A DNA stretch of 64,000 nt. Source: Eopsaltria australis (taxonomy: Eukaryota; Chordata; Aves; Passeriformes; Petroicidae). A model generated the notes under the pieces. It ran no database searches. It saw only the letters and a program-made list of their open reading frames with translations, and was not told the origin of the DNA. The position numbers and the translations under genes are program-made. Location: contig JAVTVJ010000566.1 in assembly GCA_034509425.1 (NCBI GenBank), positions 1,054,001 to 1,118,000 of the forward strand, written 5' to 3'. Of the stretch, positions 37,575 to 64,000 are shown piece after piece (the stretch's first letter is position 1; each line of letters starts with the position of its first letter).

Positions 37575-37800
37575 GATAGGGTTTATTTTATTACCAGTAC
37601 AAGGAGACAGTGACTCCTCACACCCTCCTCACTGGGATTCTTGTGAAGGTTTTCATAGAGTTCCAAAACACCAAAAGTTCTTTTATTACCAGTACAAGGA
37701 GATACTGGCTCTTCACACTCACTAGGATTTTTAAATCTGGGCATTTTTGTGCTGAAGCTTTTCATGCAGCTCCAAAGCACCAAAAGTTCACTGGAGCTGA
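37575..37800. repeat. Two-copy tandem duplication, ~95-bp step
   Basis: TTACCAGTACAAGGAGA at 37591 and 37686; both copies end in CACCAAAAGTTC. Confidence 0.85.
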
Positions 37801-38867
37801 ACTCAAGTCAACACCCACAGAGTTTTCATGGTGAGCAACCTCACCACTGGAAGAATTCCCAACTCTTATTCTCGCACATTGATTTTTACTTTTGTGGGGA
37901 GTGACTTCCAAGTCACTTGGAAAGAACCAGATCTTGATGTTTGGATAGCAAGTGAGTTCCATATTTTAAATTTAATTTTAATTCTGATGCAGAGAGATTA
38001 AACCCACCAAGTTTTAGGGGTGTCAAGGGTTGAAATCAGCAGTAGCACAAAGTGGAGTCCAGAAAAATCAATGTTTTTTTGCTATCCTTGTGGGAAAGAT
38101 GTCCTGTTATAGTGAGCTGGGATAATGGATTCCAAACTCAGAATAAAGAGGCACCAGTGCAGCTCTAAAGGAACCCTATTCCTGAGAAATTCCCCTTTGT
38201 TTAGAAGGGATTTATTTCACAGCTCAGGGGTTTGTTTACTGCATCACAGCACAAAGGACTTTCCCTCTGTCACAGCAGTGATTTCACAGGTCCAGCACCT
38301 ACAGCAAATTCTCTTTTCACACACAAGTAATGGAGTAAAGAATATGAGACAGCACAGCAGCACTTAAAGAAAATTACATTTAAATACTGATCACATTGAT
38401 GACCAATTAACTGATACTGATTGTGTTTAGATTAGCAGGGAAAATTAATCCCGTATCTGGAATTTTAAGATTCTAGTCAAGATGAGGTTTTTCCCCCAAA
38501 CTCTTAGCAAAAATAATCCATATTTGGGAAATGCTATCACAAAGAGCAAGACTGGATTTTGTCATGGAAAAGCTGACATTTAGAAGAATTTAACTAGAAA
38601 ATTGAGCCGCTGGAAGAGGAGTTTCATGGAAGTCTGAGCTTACATTTGGAAGGCCAAGGCATTCTTTGGAATGTGTCCATCCTCTTTTAGCTCTTTTTAA
38701 CATCCATGGAATACAGGCCAAGTGTTAAAGGGAGTTGTTTAAAAAATGCCAGCCAGAGTCAAAAATGTCTTTATCTACTGGTAATTTCAGGTTAAGGCCC
38801 AAACGTAAAAATCATATATTTACTTAGGAAAAAAAAAGGAAATACAGTGGTGTCTAGAAAATGGTTT

Positions 38868-38902
38868 AATTAATATAATTAATTAATTTAATTAATTGGT
38901 TA
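38868..38902. repeat. TTAATTAA-rich palindromic stretch
   Basis: TTAATTAATATAATTAATTA followed by ATTTAATTAATT is close to self-complementary. Confidence 0.7.
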
Positions 38903-39843
38903 TGCTGCTTGAAGGACACTGAAGCTGCACTTTCAAACTGTCCTGGCTGGACTGAGACATTGAGTTATTTCAGTGGGAACAACAGGCAGGTTTACGAAGT
39001 TTTTTTCATTCACTTTTTATCAAAAGTATTCCTTGAATATTGGCAGGCATTCAATAGGGGTTGTTCCCTTACAGAGAAATAAATGAGGTTTTGAGAGGGA
39101 AATTAATCAAGCTTCTAACACGTTACTGCTTTCAACACCTAAAGGATAATTTAGGAGAAAAAATCCTAGAAATAAAGAGGTTCTTAAGTACAACATAATG
39201 AGTAAATCTGAATTAAATCTCATTTTCTGTCTTGAATTTAGTCTGATGAACAAGAATTTTGCTCTTTGGAGCTGTAATTTCTTAAGAACCCATCAGCAAG
39301 AGACGTGCCAGCTCCTAAAAACTGACTCTCACTCAGTCAGGGCTTAATAGATTGCACCTGCACTGATGAGGCACTGAGGCATCCACCCAGCATCTCCCAG
39401 TGGATTCTTGCTCCTTGGAATTGTAAAACAGTAACAAATCCTGATTGCTGAGCCTCCCTGTAGAGAAAGCTCTTTACAAAAATTAAAGACACATTTCACG
39501 GTGAGGTCAGGGTTTGGAATTTCCACAGAGCAATCCAAGGTTTTGGGCTGCTGTCTTTAAAATCTGTTCTTAGTGAACTTTGTTTCAGTTCAGTTCAGTA
39601 ATGTGCAAACATTAAACCTCATTTATTCATTATTATTGCTTTGCTCTGCTGGCAGCTGAGTTCCAGATAAGGAGTTACAGCAGGAGCTCCTGAAGAAAGG
39701 GCACCTACCCTTCTTTGGAGCAGGAGTATTCCAAATCAAATTCTGCAAATTTCTTCCTAAATCCTGCCCTGTCCAACCACAGCAGTGCTGAGGAGAAAGT
39801 CTGGGAAGCTGTCAACATCATTTACTGTGTTCTGCTGTTTTAT

Positions 39844-39906
39844 TCACAGAATAACAGATTTTTTAGGGTTGGAGATCTGGAGATCATCCAGTCCAAGCCC
39901 AAACAC
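39844..39906 (-). mobile_element. CR1 3' tail, reverse
   Basis: TTCACAGAATAACAGATTTT then AGGGTTGGAGATCTGGAGATC and CATCCAGTCCAAGCCC match an inverted CR1 3' terminus only. Confidence 0.75.
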
Positions 39907-40180
39907 AGCTCATATATTCCATATACAACCAAGGGGAGCTGTCTAAGCTGGCAGATTTCTTTGCTGGTGTTTTTTGAGTTGAAGACTCAGTTAAAGTTGC
40001 CTTCTTTCCCTTTATTTTACCACACATTTAAATGGAAATATGTGGGGGTGGAGATCACTCATTCCAGGTTCTTACATCAACTCCTTGCCTTGGCCATGCC
40101 CTGTACACTTAAACACAGTAAAGAGGTGGAAATAAAGACATAGACTGGGATGTAACCAATTTCCAGACATGCTGGTTTAG

Positions 40181-40395
40181 CATCCATGGAACAATTTCTG
40201 TCCTCGACATCCATGGAGCAATTTCTGTCCTCGACATCCATGGAGCAATTCCTGTCCTCAGCATTCAAGGAGTAATTTCTGTGCTCAACATCCTTGGAGC
40301 AATGTCTGTTTCAATATCCATGGAGTAATTTCTGTCCTCAACATCCATGGAGTGATTTCTGCCCTCAATATCCGTGGAATAATTTTTCTCCTCAT
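40181..40395. repeat. 27-bp minisatellite, eight copies
   Basis: CATCCATGGA-type units start at 40181, 40208, 40235, 40262, 40289, 40315, 40342 and 40369. The step is 27 bp except for one 26-bp step near 40300. On the minus strand each unit reads as the nine-residue word MDVEDRNCS, and the single-base loss shifts the frame. It lies immediately upstream of a candidate HRH1 untranslated exon and includes that exon's polypyrimidine tract at its end. Confidence 0.9.
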
Positions 40396-40401
40396 TTTTA
40401 G

Positions 40402-40568
40402 GAGGTGCTTCAGGGCTCTGTGATCTGTGAGCAGCTGCCCCAGAGGAACTGTCCTGGCAGAGCCTGAAGGAATTTGGGATCCCAGCACTCCCCAGGGTGC
40501 TCCTGTTCCTCTGCCTATGGATGCTGCTGGCACCAAGGACACAGCTCCTCTCCAAACAACATCCACCG
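40402..40568 (+). other. Candidate HRH1 5'-untranslated exon
   Basis: A strong acceptor (TTTTTCTCCTCATTTTTAG, AG at 40400-40401) and a strong donor (CCACCG then GTGAGTAAAG, GT at 40569-40570) bracket 167 bases. The next acceptor on this strand is that of the HRH1 coding exon. ATGs at 40517 and 40521 would open short upstream frames; the 40521 frame meets a stop at once after splicing to 41698. This is inference from splice signals only. No transcript evidence is available to me. Confidence 0.4.
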
Positions 40569-41508
40569 GTGAGTAAAGCCCAGGCAAGAAGGAATTTGAC
40601 CTCTCATAAGGAAGCACAAATCATTTCAGCTCAAAGTTTGATTACTGGAATAAGAAGGATAAAGTTGAGTATTGCATCACTGAATTTCAATAGGAAATCC
40701 TGATTATTGAACAATCTGTTGCATTGTATTGCTCTGGCCGTGTTTAGAGTTATGGGGGTGAGAAATCCCACATGTATCTCAGTGTCAGCTGTGTAAATAC
40801 TCCGAGCAAATATATTTACAGTCTCAATTTCCTTCCTTATTGCTGTAAGAGTTTTACCAGAACATCAACTCAGACAAGCTATGAAATGGCACAAATTGTG
40901 TGTCACCCTCACTGACATTTTTCTTCAATGTACTGGAGGCACAATTTGGTCAATTGAACATTTGCTCCAAGATGTAAAGTATTATTAATCAATTCCCAAC
41001 TGTGGATCAATACATGAAGTTGGGAAGCAGAAGATGCATCTTAATCCTGAAAAATCCTATTATTCTGCATTTGATCTCAAACAGGCCTGGCATCTTTAAA
41101 TGTTTGAAATCTGTGTGGGCCTAAATTGTGTAGGAAGAGATTACTCATTACCTATAATTCAAATGATTTCCTACTGACTGCCAGCTGCTGGATTCTCAAA
41201 CTGTTAGATGGAGGTTGTAAATAAACATTGGCATGTTTAAATTATTTAGTACAAAATATGCTACATATGCTTTTTACTAACACATTTTAAATTGGTTTGC
41301 TAATATGGTGTTTATGTTCTGGTTTGTGATCAGCTGGTTAATGAGATATCATGACTTAAAACTGTGAGGAATTAAATTTCTTCTTCACATTCTGGGGTCA
41401 GAAATATATGAAGCTCTATGAAAACTGGATTGGTTAGTGTGGTTTCATGGAACACAAATTTTTTTAAATGGTATAAAAATTTGTTATTTAGGAGAGCCCT
41501 AGAAATGT

Positions 41509-41725
41509 CAGTGCTAAGCTGAGGCACAAATTAGCTTTATTATCTTATTGCCACAGTGATTAAGCATATGTTTTTAATTTTCTCTTGTTCTAGAAAAATA
41601 AAAATCCCCAAGCACAAGAGGCAGTGCTAAGCTGAGGCACAAATTGGCTTTATCATCTTATTACTACAGCACTTGAGTTTTTTTTCCTTTTCTCTAGTTC
41701 TAGGAATAAAAGTCCCCAAGCAACA
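41509..41725. repeat. ~110-bp tandem duplication across the HRH1 acceptor
   Basis: CAGTGCTAAGCTGAGGCACA starts at 41509 and 41622. Each copy contains CTTTAT.ATCTTATT, a pyrimidine tract, a TTCTAG acceptor-like end and TCCCCAAGCA. The upstream copy has a potential 3' splice site ending at 41593. The downstream copy provides the likely real ones at 41697 or 41703. Confidence 0.9.
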
Positions 41726-41811
41726 CAACACGTTTCCATCCAGGAGTGCAAACCAAGCCTGAACCTCCAAGGCCTGGCTGTCCACTCCGATCCTCACTCC
41801 GAAAGAAAAAG

Positions 41812-43224
41812 ATGTCTAAAAACACAACAGAGAACTCCAGCAATGCTCCCACAGCTGTCCTTGGCGTGGTCCTGGGCTGCATCTCCCTGGTCACCATCGT
41901 CATGAACATTTTGGTGCTGTGTGCTGTGAGAACAGAGAAGAAGCTGCAGACCGTGGGGAATTTGTACATCGTGAGCCTGTCCATCGCCGACCTGATCGTG
42001 GGGGCGGCCGTGATGCCCCTGAACATCGTGTACCTGCTGAGCCCCGTGTGGCCCCTGGGGCTGGCAGCCTGCCTCTTCTGGCTCTCCATGGACTATGTGG
42101 CCAGCACGGCGTCCATCTTCAACCTCTTCATCCTGTGCATGGACCGCTACCGCTCGGTGCAGCAGCCGCTCAGGTACCTCAAGTACCGCACCAAGATGAG
42201 AGCGTCGCTCATGATCCTGGGCGTGTGGCTGCTCTCCTTCACCTGGGTCATCCCCATCCTGGGCTGGCACGCTTTTGCCAACAACGGGCAGAGGAAGGTC
42301 AAGGAGGACAAGTGCGAGACGGAGTTCTCTGAGGTCACCTGGTTCAAAGTGCTGGCAGCCATCTTCAACTTCTACCTGCCCTCGCTGCTGATGCTGTGGT
42401 TCTACTGCAAAATCTTCAGGGCCGTGCGGAAGCACTGCCAGCACCGGGAGCTCCCCAACGGATCTCACTGGCCCTCCCTGGAAAAAACCACCCCACAGCA
42501 GAACAAGGGGAAGGACGAGAAAAATACCTGCCTCCAGAAGCAAACTGTAGGTGAGAACACCCCTGGCACAGACAAGGAAAGCACCCCAGAGCCCCAAAAA
42601 GCAGAGGCAGAGCTTCATTTCAGCGATGCTGCCAAGGCTTCGAAGGCACTGAGTAACAGGAAGGTCCTCAAGTGGAGCTGTTTCTCTCTGAGCACGGCCA
42701 AGCCTGAGCCTGGCTTGGATAAAGCAGAGAAGAAGGGGGTGGGTGCCACCAAAAAAAATGGGAATAAGGAGGAGGATGGCAGCCAGGACAGCGACTCCAG
42801 CATAGCATCAGACAACCACACCTTCACTGAGGTGGCCCCTGGTGCAGAGCACCCCAATTCCAGCTCTGAAAGACCCAGCTGTCCCCAGGGACAGACTCAG
42901 CGCAGGGACTCCAGGGGAATGACCTTCCTGAAGAAAACCTGGCACACCCTGCAGAGCCACTCCAGGAGCATCCAGAGGCACGGGAACAGGGAGAAGAAGG
43001 CAGCCAAGCAGCTGGGGGTGATCATGGCAGCCTTCATGCTCTGCTGGATCCCCTACTTCGTGCTGTTCATGGTCATCACCTTCCACGACCGCGAGCGGCT
43101 CTTGGTGGCGCATATGATCACCATTTGGCTGGGCTACATCAACTCCACTCTGAACCCCTTCCTGTACCCTCTCTGTAACCAGAATTTCAAGAAGACTTTC
43201 AAAAAGATCCTTCACATTCCTTGA
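41812..43224 (+). CDS. HRH1: Histamine H1 receptor (complete, single coding exon, 470 aa)
   Basis: Class A G-protein-coupled receptor for histamine at the plasma membrane; the family couples to Gq/11 and phospholipase C. Seven membrane segments are visible, with about 190 residues of intracellular loop 3 between segments 5 and 6, typical of H1. Key residues: amine-binding Asp94 (3.32) in FWLSMDYVAS, Tyr95, Thr99, Cys87 for the ECL2 disulfide, DRY 111-113, Trp145, Lys179 (5.39), Asn186 (5.46), CWIPY with Trp412, Tyr415 and Phe416, Phe419, His434, Tyr442 (7.43), and NPFLY 448-452. The C-terminus KKTFKKILHIP matches H1. N-glycosylation sites are at Asn4 and Asn8. The start is fixed: the only in-frame ATG after the in-frame stops at 41701 and 41707 is at 41812 (A at -3). 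Oddities: the 5.42 residue (Thr in human) is Ala182, the ECL3 cysteine pair is absent, and the N-terminus is about 13 residues shorter than in human. The coding exon is intronless, as in other vertebrates; the 5' leader is spliced at about 41697. Confidence 0.97.
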   Translation: MSKNTTENSSNAPTAVLGVVLGCISLVTIVMNILVLCAVRTEKKLQTVGNLYIVSLSIADLIVGAAVMPLNIVYLLSPVWPLGLAACLFWLSMDYVASTASIFNLFILCMDRYRSVQQPLRYLKYRTKMRASLMILGVWLLSFTWVIPILGWHAFANNGQRKVKEDKCETEFSEVTWFKVLAAIFNFYLPSLLMLWFYCKIFRAVRKHCQHRELPNGSHWPSLEKTTPQQNKGKDEKNTCLQKQTVGENTPGTDKESTPEPQKAEAELHFSDAAKASKALSNRKVLKWSCFSLSTAKPEPGLDKAEKKGVGATKKNGNKEEDGSQDSDSSIASDNHTFTEVAPGAEHPNSSSERPSCPQGQTQRRDSRGMTFLKKTWHTLQSHSRSIQRHGNREKKAAKQLGVIMAAFMLCWIPYFVLFMVITFHDRERLLVAHMITIWLGYINSTLNPFLYPLCNQNFKKTFKKILHIP

Positions 43225-45500
43225 GGCTGGGCTGGGGTTTTGCAGCTCAGGAGTTCAAGCAAAATGTTCCCGTTTCAAAGGATGGGTCCATGTCCTAGGG
43301 TGACAGTAACAGACTCTGGAGAGCTGTAATTTAGAAAGAAGTGTTATTCAAAGGGGAAAACATGCATTTAATAGTTTTAAAACATTTGAAAAGCTACTTC
43401 TGATCAAAGATCTGAAAAACTCAGGGTCAATCTATGAACTGTTACACTGCTGTTGTCAAGCTTTTACCATTTGAGATCACCTCTTCCATCGCAGAAATGG
43501 AGACACAAACAGGCATCTTCAGTGGTTATAAATTATTCAGCCACAGAAAAGGAAGAAATCACATTTCTGTGATTGGCCAAAAACATTTTTCTCTTTCAAC
43601 TCACTCCATTAAACACATTGTGAGATTTTCAAGTGGAGGTACTTTGCACAAAGAAAGAACTCCCAACTGTTTAAAAAAAAATCCCCCCTATTTATTTATA
43701 GCTCCCTGCAATTCACAAACCCCTTATTAAAATGTCAAGTTTTAGTGTGCACCCTACTGTATCTCTTTGATATCATGCTTATATTTAATGTACATTAACT
43801 TTGCTGAAAAAGTAGGATTTTTATGCCCTAAAAGGATTTCCATGACTTGCAGAATATTATTGATTATCCATGAAATATGTTTACCTTTTCTACCCTTTTA
43901 TATTTAATTGCATTTCATCAATCTTGCTGTCAAACATTTCAGTGATATTCCAAAATATTGGGATTGAAATTCAAAATATTGAAATATTTTTCAAATATTT
44001 CAATAGTAGAGTACTCTAAGCTGGAAAAGAGACCGAGAAGATGTAGAAGTGCAACTGAAAGCTGGGCTGGCTTTGATCTTAGAAAGAAAAAAGAAGTCCT
44101 TTCATTCATTTTGTTGTGCTGATGAATTTCCCACATCCTGAACACCTTCTTAATTGTATTTAAAGGATTCAATATTAAATGAAGCCCTAATATATCTGCA
44201 TTTTAATCAACTGGGAAATGTGCTAAAGGAATAAACAAATTCAGTCTATTTCAGTGTAGCAAAGTTCAGAGATTAATTGACTTTGGTTTCAAGCTGCACG
44301 CAGGAAAAACTGCAATTAGGGAACTTAAACCTTGGAGAAATAAAGGCAAAATGCAGAGGGAGAACACTAACCCATCAAAATTCATTGCAGAATTCAGACA
44401 GCTTTTCCAGAGCAGGAGGAACTCCTGCCCAAGTAGTAAAATTCACCTTTTTGGGGTAGAGAGCAGAACCTTTTGAAACACAAACTCTAATCCCTGGCCT
44501 TTCACAAACAGTTGCTGAGGTTCACAGCCAATAAATTGGTTTTTCTTCTATTCTGATTTGCAATTCTGGCCCAAATGGATGGTAATTTAGATGATCCCCA
44601 AGGAAATAAAAAGTCAGCCACAGTTTTTAGTGCTGAAAAACACATTTACCCGAGGGCTGCTGAGAGTTAGCAAGGAGTCTGTCCTGTTGATCCTGAAAAT
44701 TGCCTTTTCTGACCTTAAAATGTACAAATACACGACAAAACCTCAGCATGATCATTGAAAATTAGTCTAAAAACGATGGTGACTGTAACGACAAAAACCT
44801 CTGGTAAAAATAAAGATCATTCAAACAGCAAAACCCACGAAAATAAAGCTGCCTGAATATTTTTTTTAGATCATTTTTAGCTATGATCTTTGTGCCACTG
44901 CGTTAATAACAAAGACGAGGGGCTTATGAGAGCCACGTCTTACAGCTGTTAGACAAAACAGGAACACGGGATGGTGCCTATTTTAAATAGCAAGAAGATT
45001 TCTAAATTAATTTCACTGGACAGGGAATTCCAGCGGCGCTGGATGGAAGAGAAACAGAGGAAAACAAATTCGGATGAGGAGTGGAGAAGCCTCCCACCAC
45101 CAAGGTGGGGCCAAGGCTCAGGAGAATATTTCAGGCGTGGTTTCCCGTAAAATATTTTCGGCGTTTTCCAGTTAACAACAAGTTCAGAGGACACGGAGCT
45201 CGCAGAGAACACAAAGGGAGTCTGGGGATTTCTCGGAGATGGGATGGAATTAAGGTGTGGTGGGACTGGACCTGGTTCTGCAAGCATAAATTCCTCTCGA
45301 GGTTTCCCTGCTCCAGTGGGGACATCTGCTGGGACAGGAGCGAACCCCGGCATGCTGCAGCCAGCCCTGGCCTCCAGGAACTTCCTTCTCATCGTGCTTT
45401 TCCACAGATCTTCACGAAACGCCACAGACAGGAGAGGGAACAGCAGTGCAGGAGCACGTTCTGGCCTTTTCCCACCATTTACACTACTCCATTAGATTTC
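43225..45500. other. HRH1 3' UTR and intergenic space
   Basis: No coding gene. The first canonical AATAAA signals after the HRH1 stop are at 44230-44235 and 44339-44344; variant ATTAAA words occur at 43608 and 43726. Which is used cannot be decided from sequence. The rest is AT-rich, with nothing else recognised, until GC content rises near 45500. Confidence 0.6.
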
Positions 45501-45855
45501 CTGAGGGCTCTGCAGTGTGAGGGGAGGCTGGAGCGGGACACGGCGCAGCGCTCCAGCTGAGGCGGGGCGCGGGGCCGCCCGAGCCGGGGACTGTGGCTGT
45601 GGCGCGGCCCGAGGAGGGCATTTCCCTCAGCGAGGGGATCATACCGAGGGGGGGCGGGCACCGCCAGATCCCACCGGGACCGGGATTGGGACCGGGATCG
45701 GGATCGGGACCGGCCCCAGCTCACGCCTTCCCGCCCACCGCGTTTCGTGGCGTCATCACCCCGCGCCTCCCGGTCCCGTCGCCTGCTCACCGTGGGTGTC
45801 GTCACTGGTGCGCGCCGGCCGGCGATGCGGGAAGTGCGGAGCGAGCGGCGCAGCC

Positions 45856-46010
45856 GGTGAGGGCAGCGGGGCTGGGACGGGACGGGACCGGACCTGCCGG
45901 CCCCGGGCACCGACACAGCCCCTGACACCGGCACTGCCCCCGGTGAGGGCAGCGGGGATGAGGCGGGAGGGACCTGCCGGCCCCGGGCACCGCCACCGGC
46001 GCTGCCCCCG
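45856..46010. repeat. 86-bp tandem duplication carrying a splice donor
   Basis: GGTGAGGGCAGCGGGG occurs at 45856 and 45942. Both copies continue to GACCTGCCGGCCCCGGGCACC. The candidate ATG7 exon 1 donor (GT at 45857) therefore has a twin at 45943. Confidence 0.9.
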
Positions 46011-46114
46011 CGGAGTGGCAGCACCGTCCCCGTCCCCTCTCTGGCCATTGCAGGCGGTGTGTCCGGGCCTCAGCCGGCTCCCCGGGGCTGCAGTCCCGCA
46101 CGGGCGGCCGGGGC

Positions 46115-46390
46115 CGTGTGGGTCCCGGTGCCTTGCCGGTGCCGTGTCTCTGTGCGGGGCTGCTCCTGTGTCAGTGTATGGGGACGGTGCTATGTCCAGG
46201 TGCGGGCCCGGTCCCGTTTTGCTCCTCTGCCGGTGCCGTGTCCATGTCCGGGGTCGGTCCCGTGTCAGTGTGCGGGGACTGTGCCGTGCCCATGTTCTGT
46301 CCCGGTTCCGTGTCGGTCCCGTGTCGTGGTGCGGGTCGGTCCCGGTCCGTGTCACTGCTGTGTCTGTCCCCTGTCCCTTTGCCGTGCCCT
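46115..46390. repeat. Degenerate GC-rich minisatellite in the ATG7 island
   Basis: Repeated words such as GGTCCCGTGTC, GGTGCCGTGTC and GTGCGGG at irregular 20-35-base spacing on the + strand, with CpG in most units. Confidence 0.7.
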
Positions 46391-46436
46391 CACCGTGGTT
46401 TCCCGCATTTCCAGGGCTCCGTTCCGCGGCTGAGCC

Positions 46437-64000
<17,564 letters not shown>

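Larger units (their letters stand above)
45520..46436 (+). promoter_or_regulatory. ATG7: ATG7 CpG-island promoter with untranslated exon
   Basis: A sharply bounded, very CpG-rich region leads directly into the ATG7 start codon. Promoter-like words include GGCGTCATCACC near 45748 (ATF/CREB-like) and GCGGGAAGTGCGG near 45827 (ETS-like). A candidate first exon ends ...CGCAGCCG at 45856 with donor GTGAGG. The coding exon's acceptor is TTTCCAG at 46408-46414, giving a 22-base leader before the ATG. Long frames on both strands (up to about 335 codons) are due to lack of AT and are not genes. Confidence 0.75.

Noticed and set aside
41746..41811. Upstream extension of the HRH1 frame, 22 codons
   Set aside because: It begins at GTG with no in-frame ATG, and in-frame stops precede it at 41701 and 41707. 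The ATG at 41812 is the first usable start.
41794..42618. 274-codon minus-strand frame opposite HRH1
   Set aside because: Antisense shadow of a GC-rich conserved coding exon; composition-driven and without similarity to known proteins.

Overview
The window is vertebrate nuclear DNA, almost certainly from a bird and plausibly a songbird. The evidence is the presence of two single-copy vertebrate genes in the order and orientation known for birds, many degenerate CR1 (LINE) fragments with avian-type 3' ends, and compact GC-rich CpG-island promoters in AT-rich DNA. The exact species cannot be read from the sequence.

Layout. 1-35.8 kb: no protein-coding gene is visible. This part holds CR1 fragments and an unusual number of local tandem duplications and satellites: an A-B-A-B array at 0.65-1.2 kb, a duplicated block at 7.5-8.4 kb, a 1-kb 10-bp satellite at 12.9-13.9 kb, a polypurine tract at 16.8-17.1 kb, and three 300-bp copies at 20.2-21.1 kb. 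By known avian synteny it is probably the SLC6A11-HRH1 interval (inference). 35.8-43.2 kb: HRH1, the histamine H1 receptor, on the + strand. A CpG island with a splice donor near 36.33 kb is the candidate promoter and first exon. A second candidate untranslated exon lies at 40.4-40.57 kb. The whole protein is in one exon, with its start codon at 41812. 43.2-45.5 kb: HRH1 3' flank. 45.5-64 kb: ATG7, the autophagy E1-like enzyme, on the + strand. It has a CpG-island promoter, a candidate untranslated exon, and 16 coding exons (652 codons, all reading-frame joins consistent). The last ~50 residues lie beyond the right edge.

The two genes are neighbours but functionally unrelated: HRH1 is a Gq-coupled plasma-membrane receptor, and ATG7 is a cytosolic enzyme that activates ATG8-family proteins and ATG12. 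They are co-directional, with about 2.6 kb from the HRH1 stop to the ATG7 first-exon candidate.

I found no new gene system. The most distinctive feature is the density of local tandem duplication, including several directly at splice sites: a duplicated HRH1 acceptor, a duplicated candidate ATG7 first-exon donor, a seven-copy 64-bp array starting at +6 of the ATG7 coding exon 1 donor, and a polypyrimidine array just after the exon 12 donor. HRH1 also carries two substitutions worth testing: Ala at position 5.42 and loss of the ECL3 cysteine pair.
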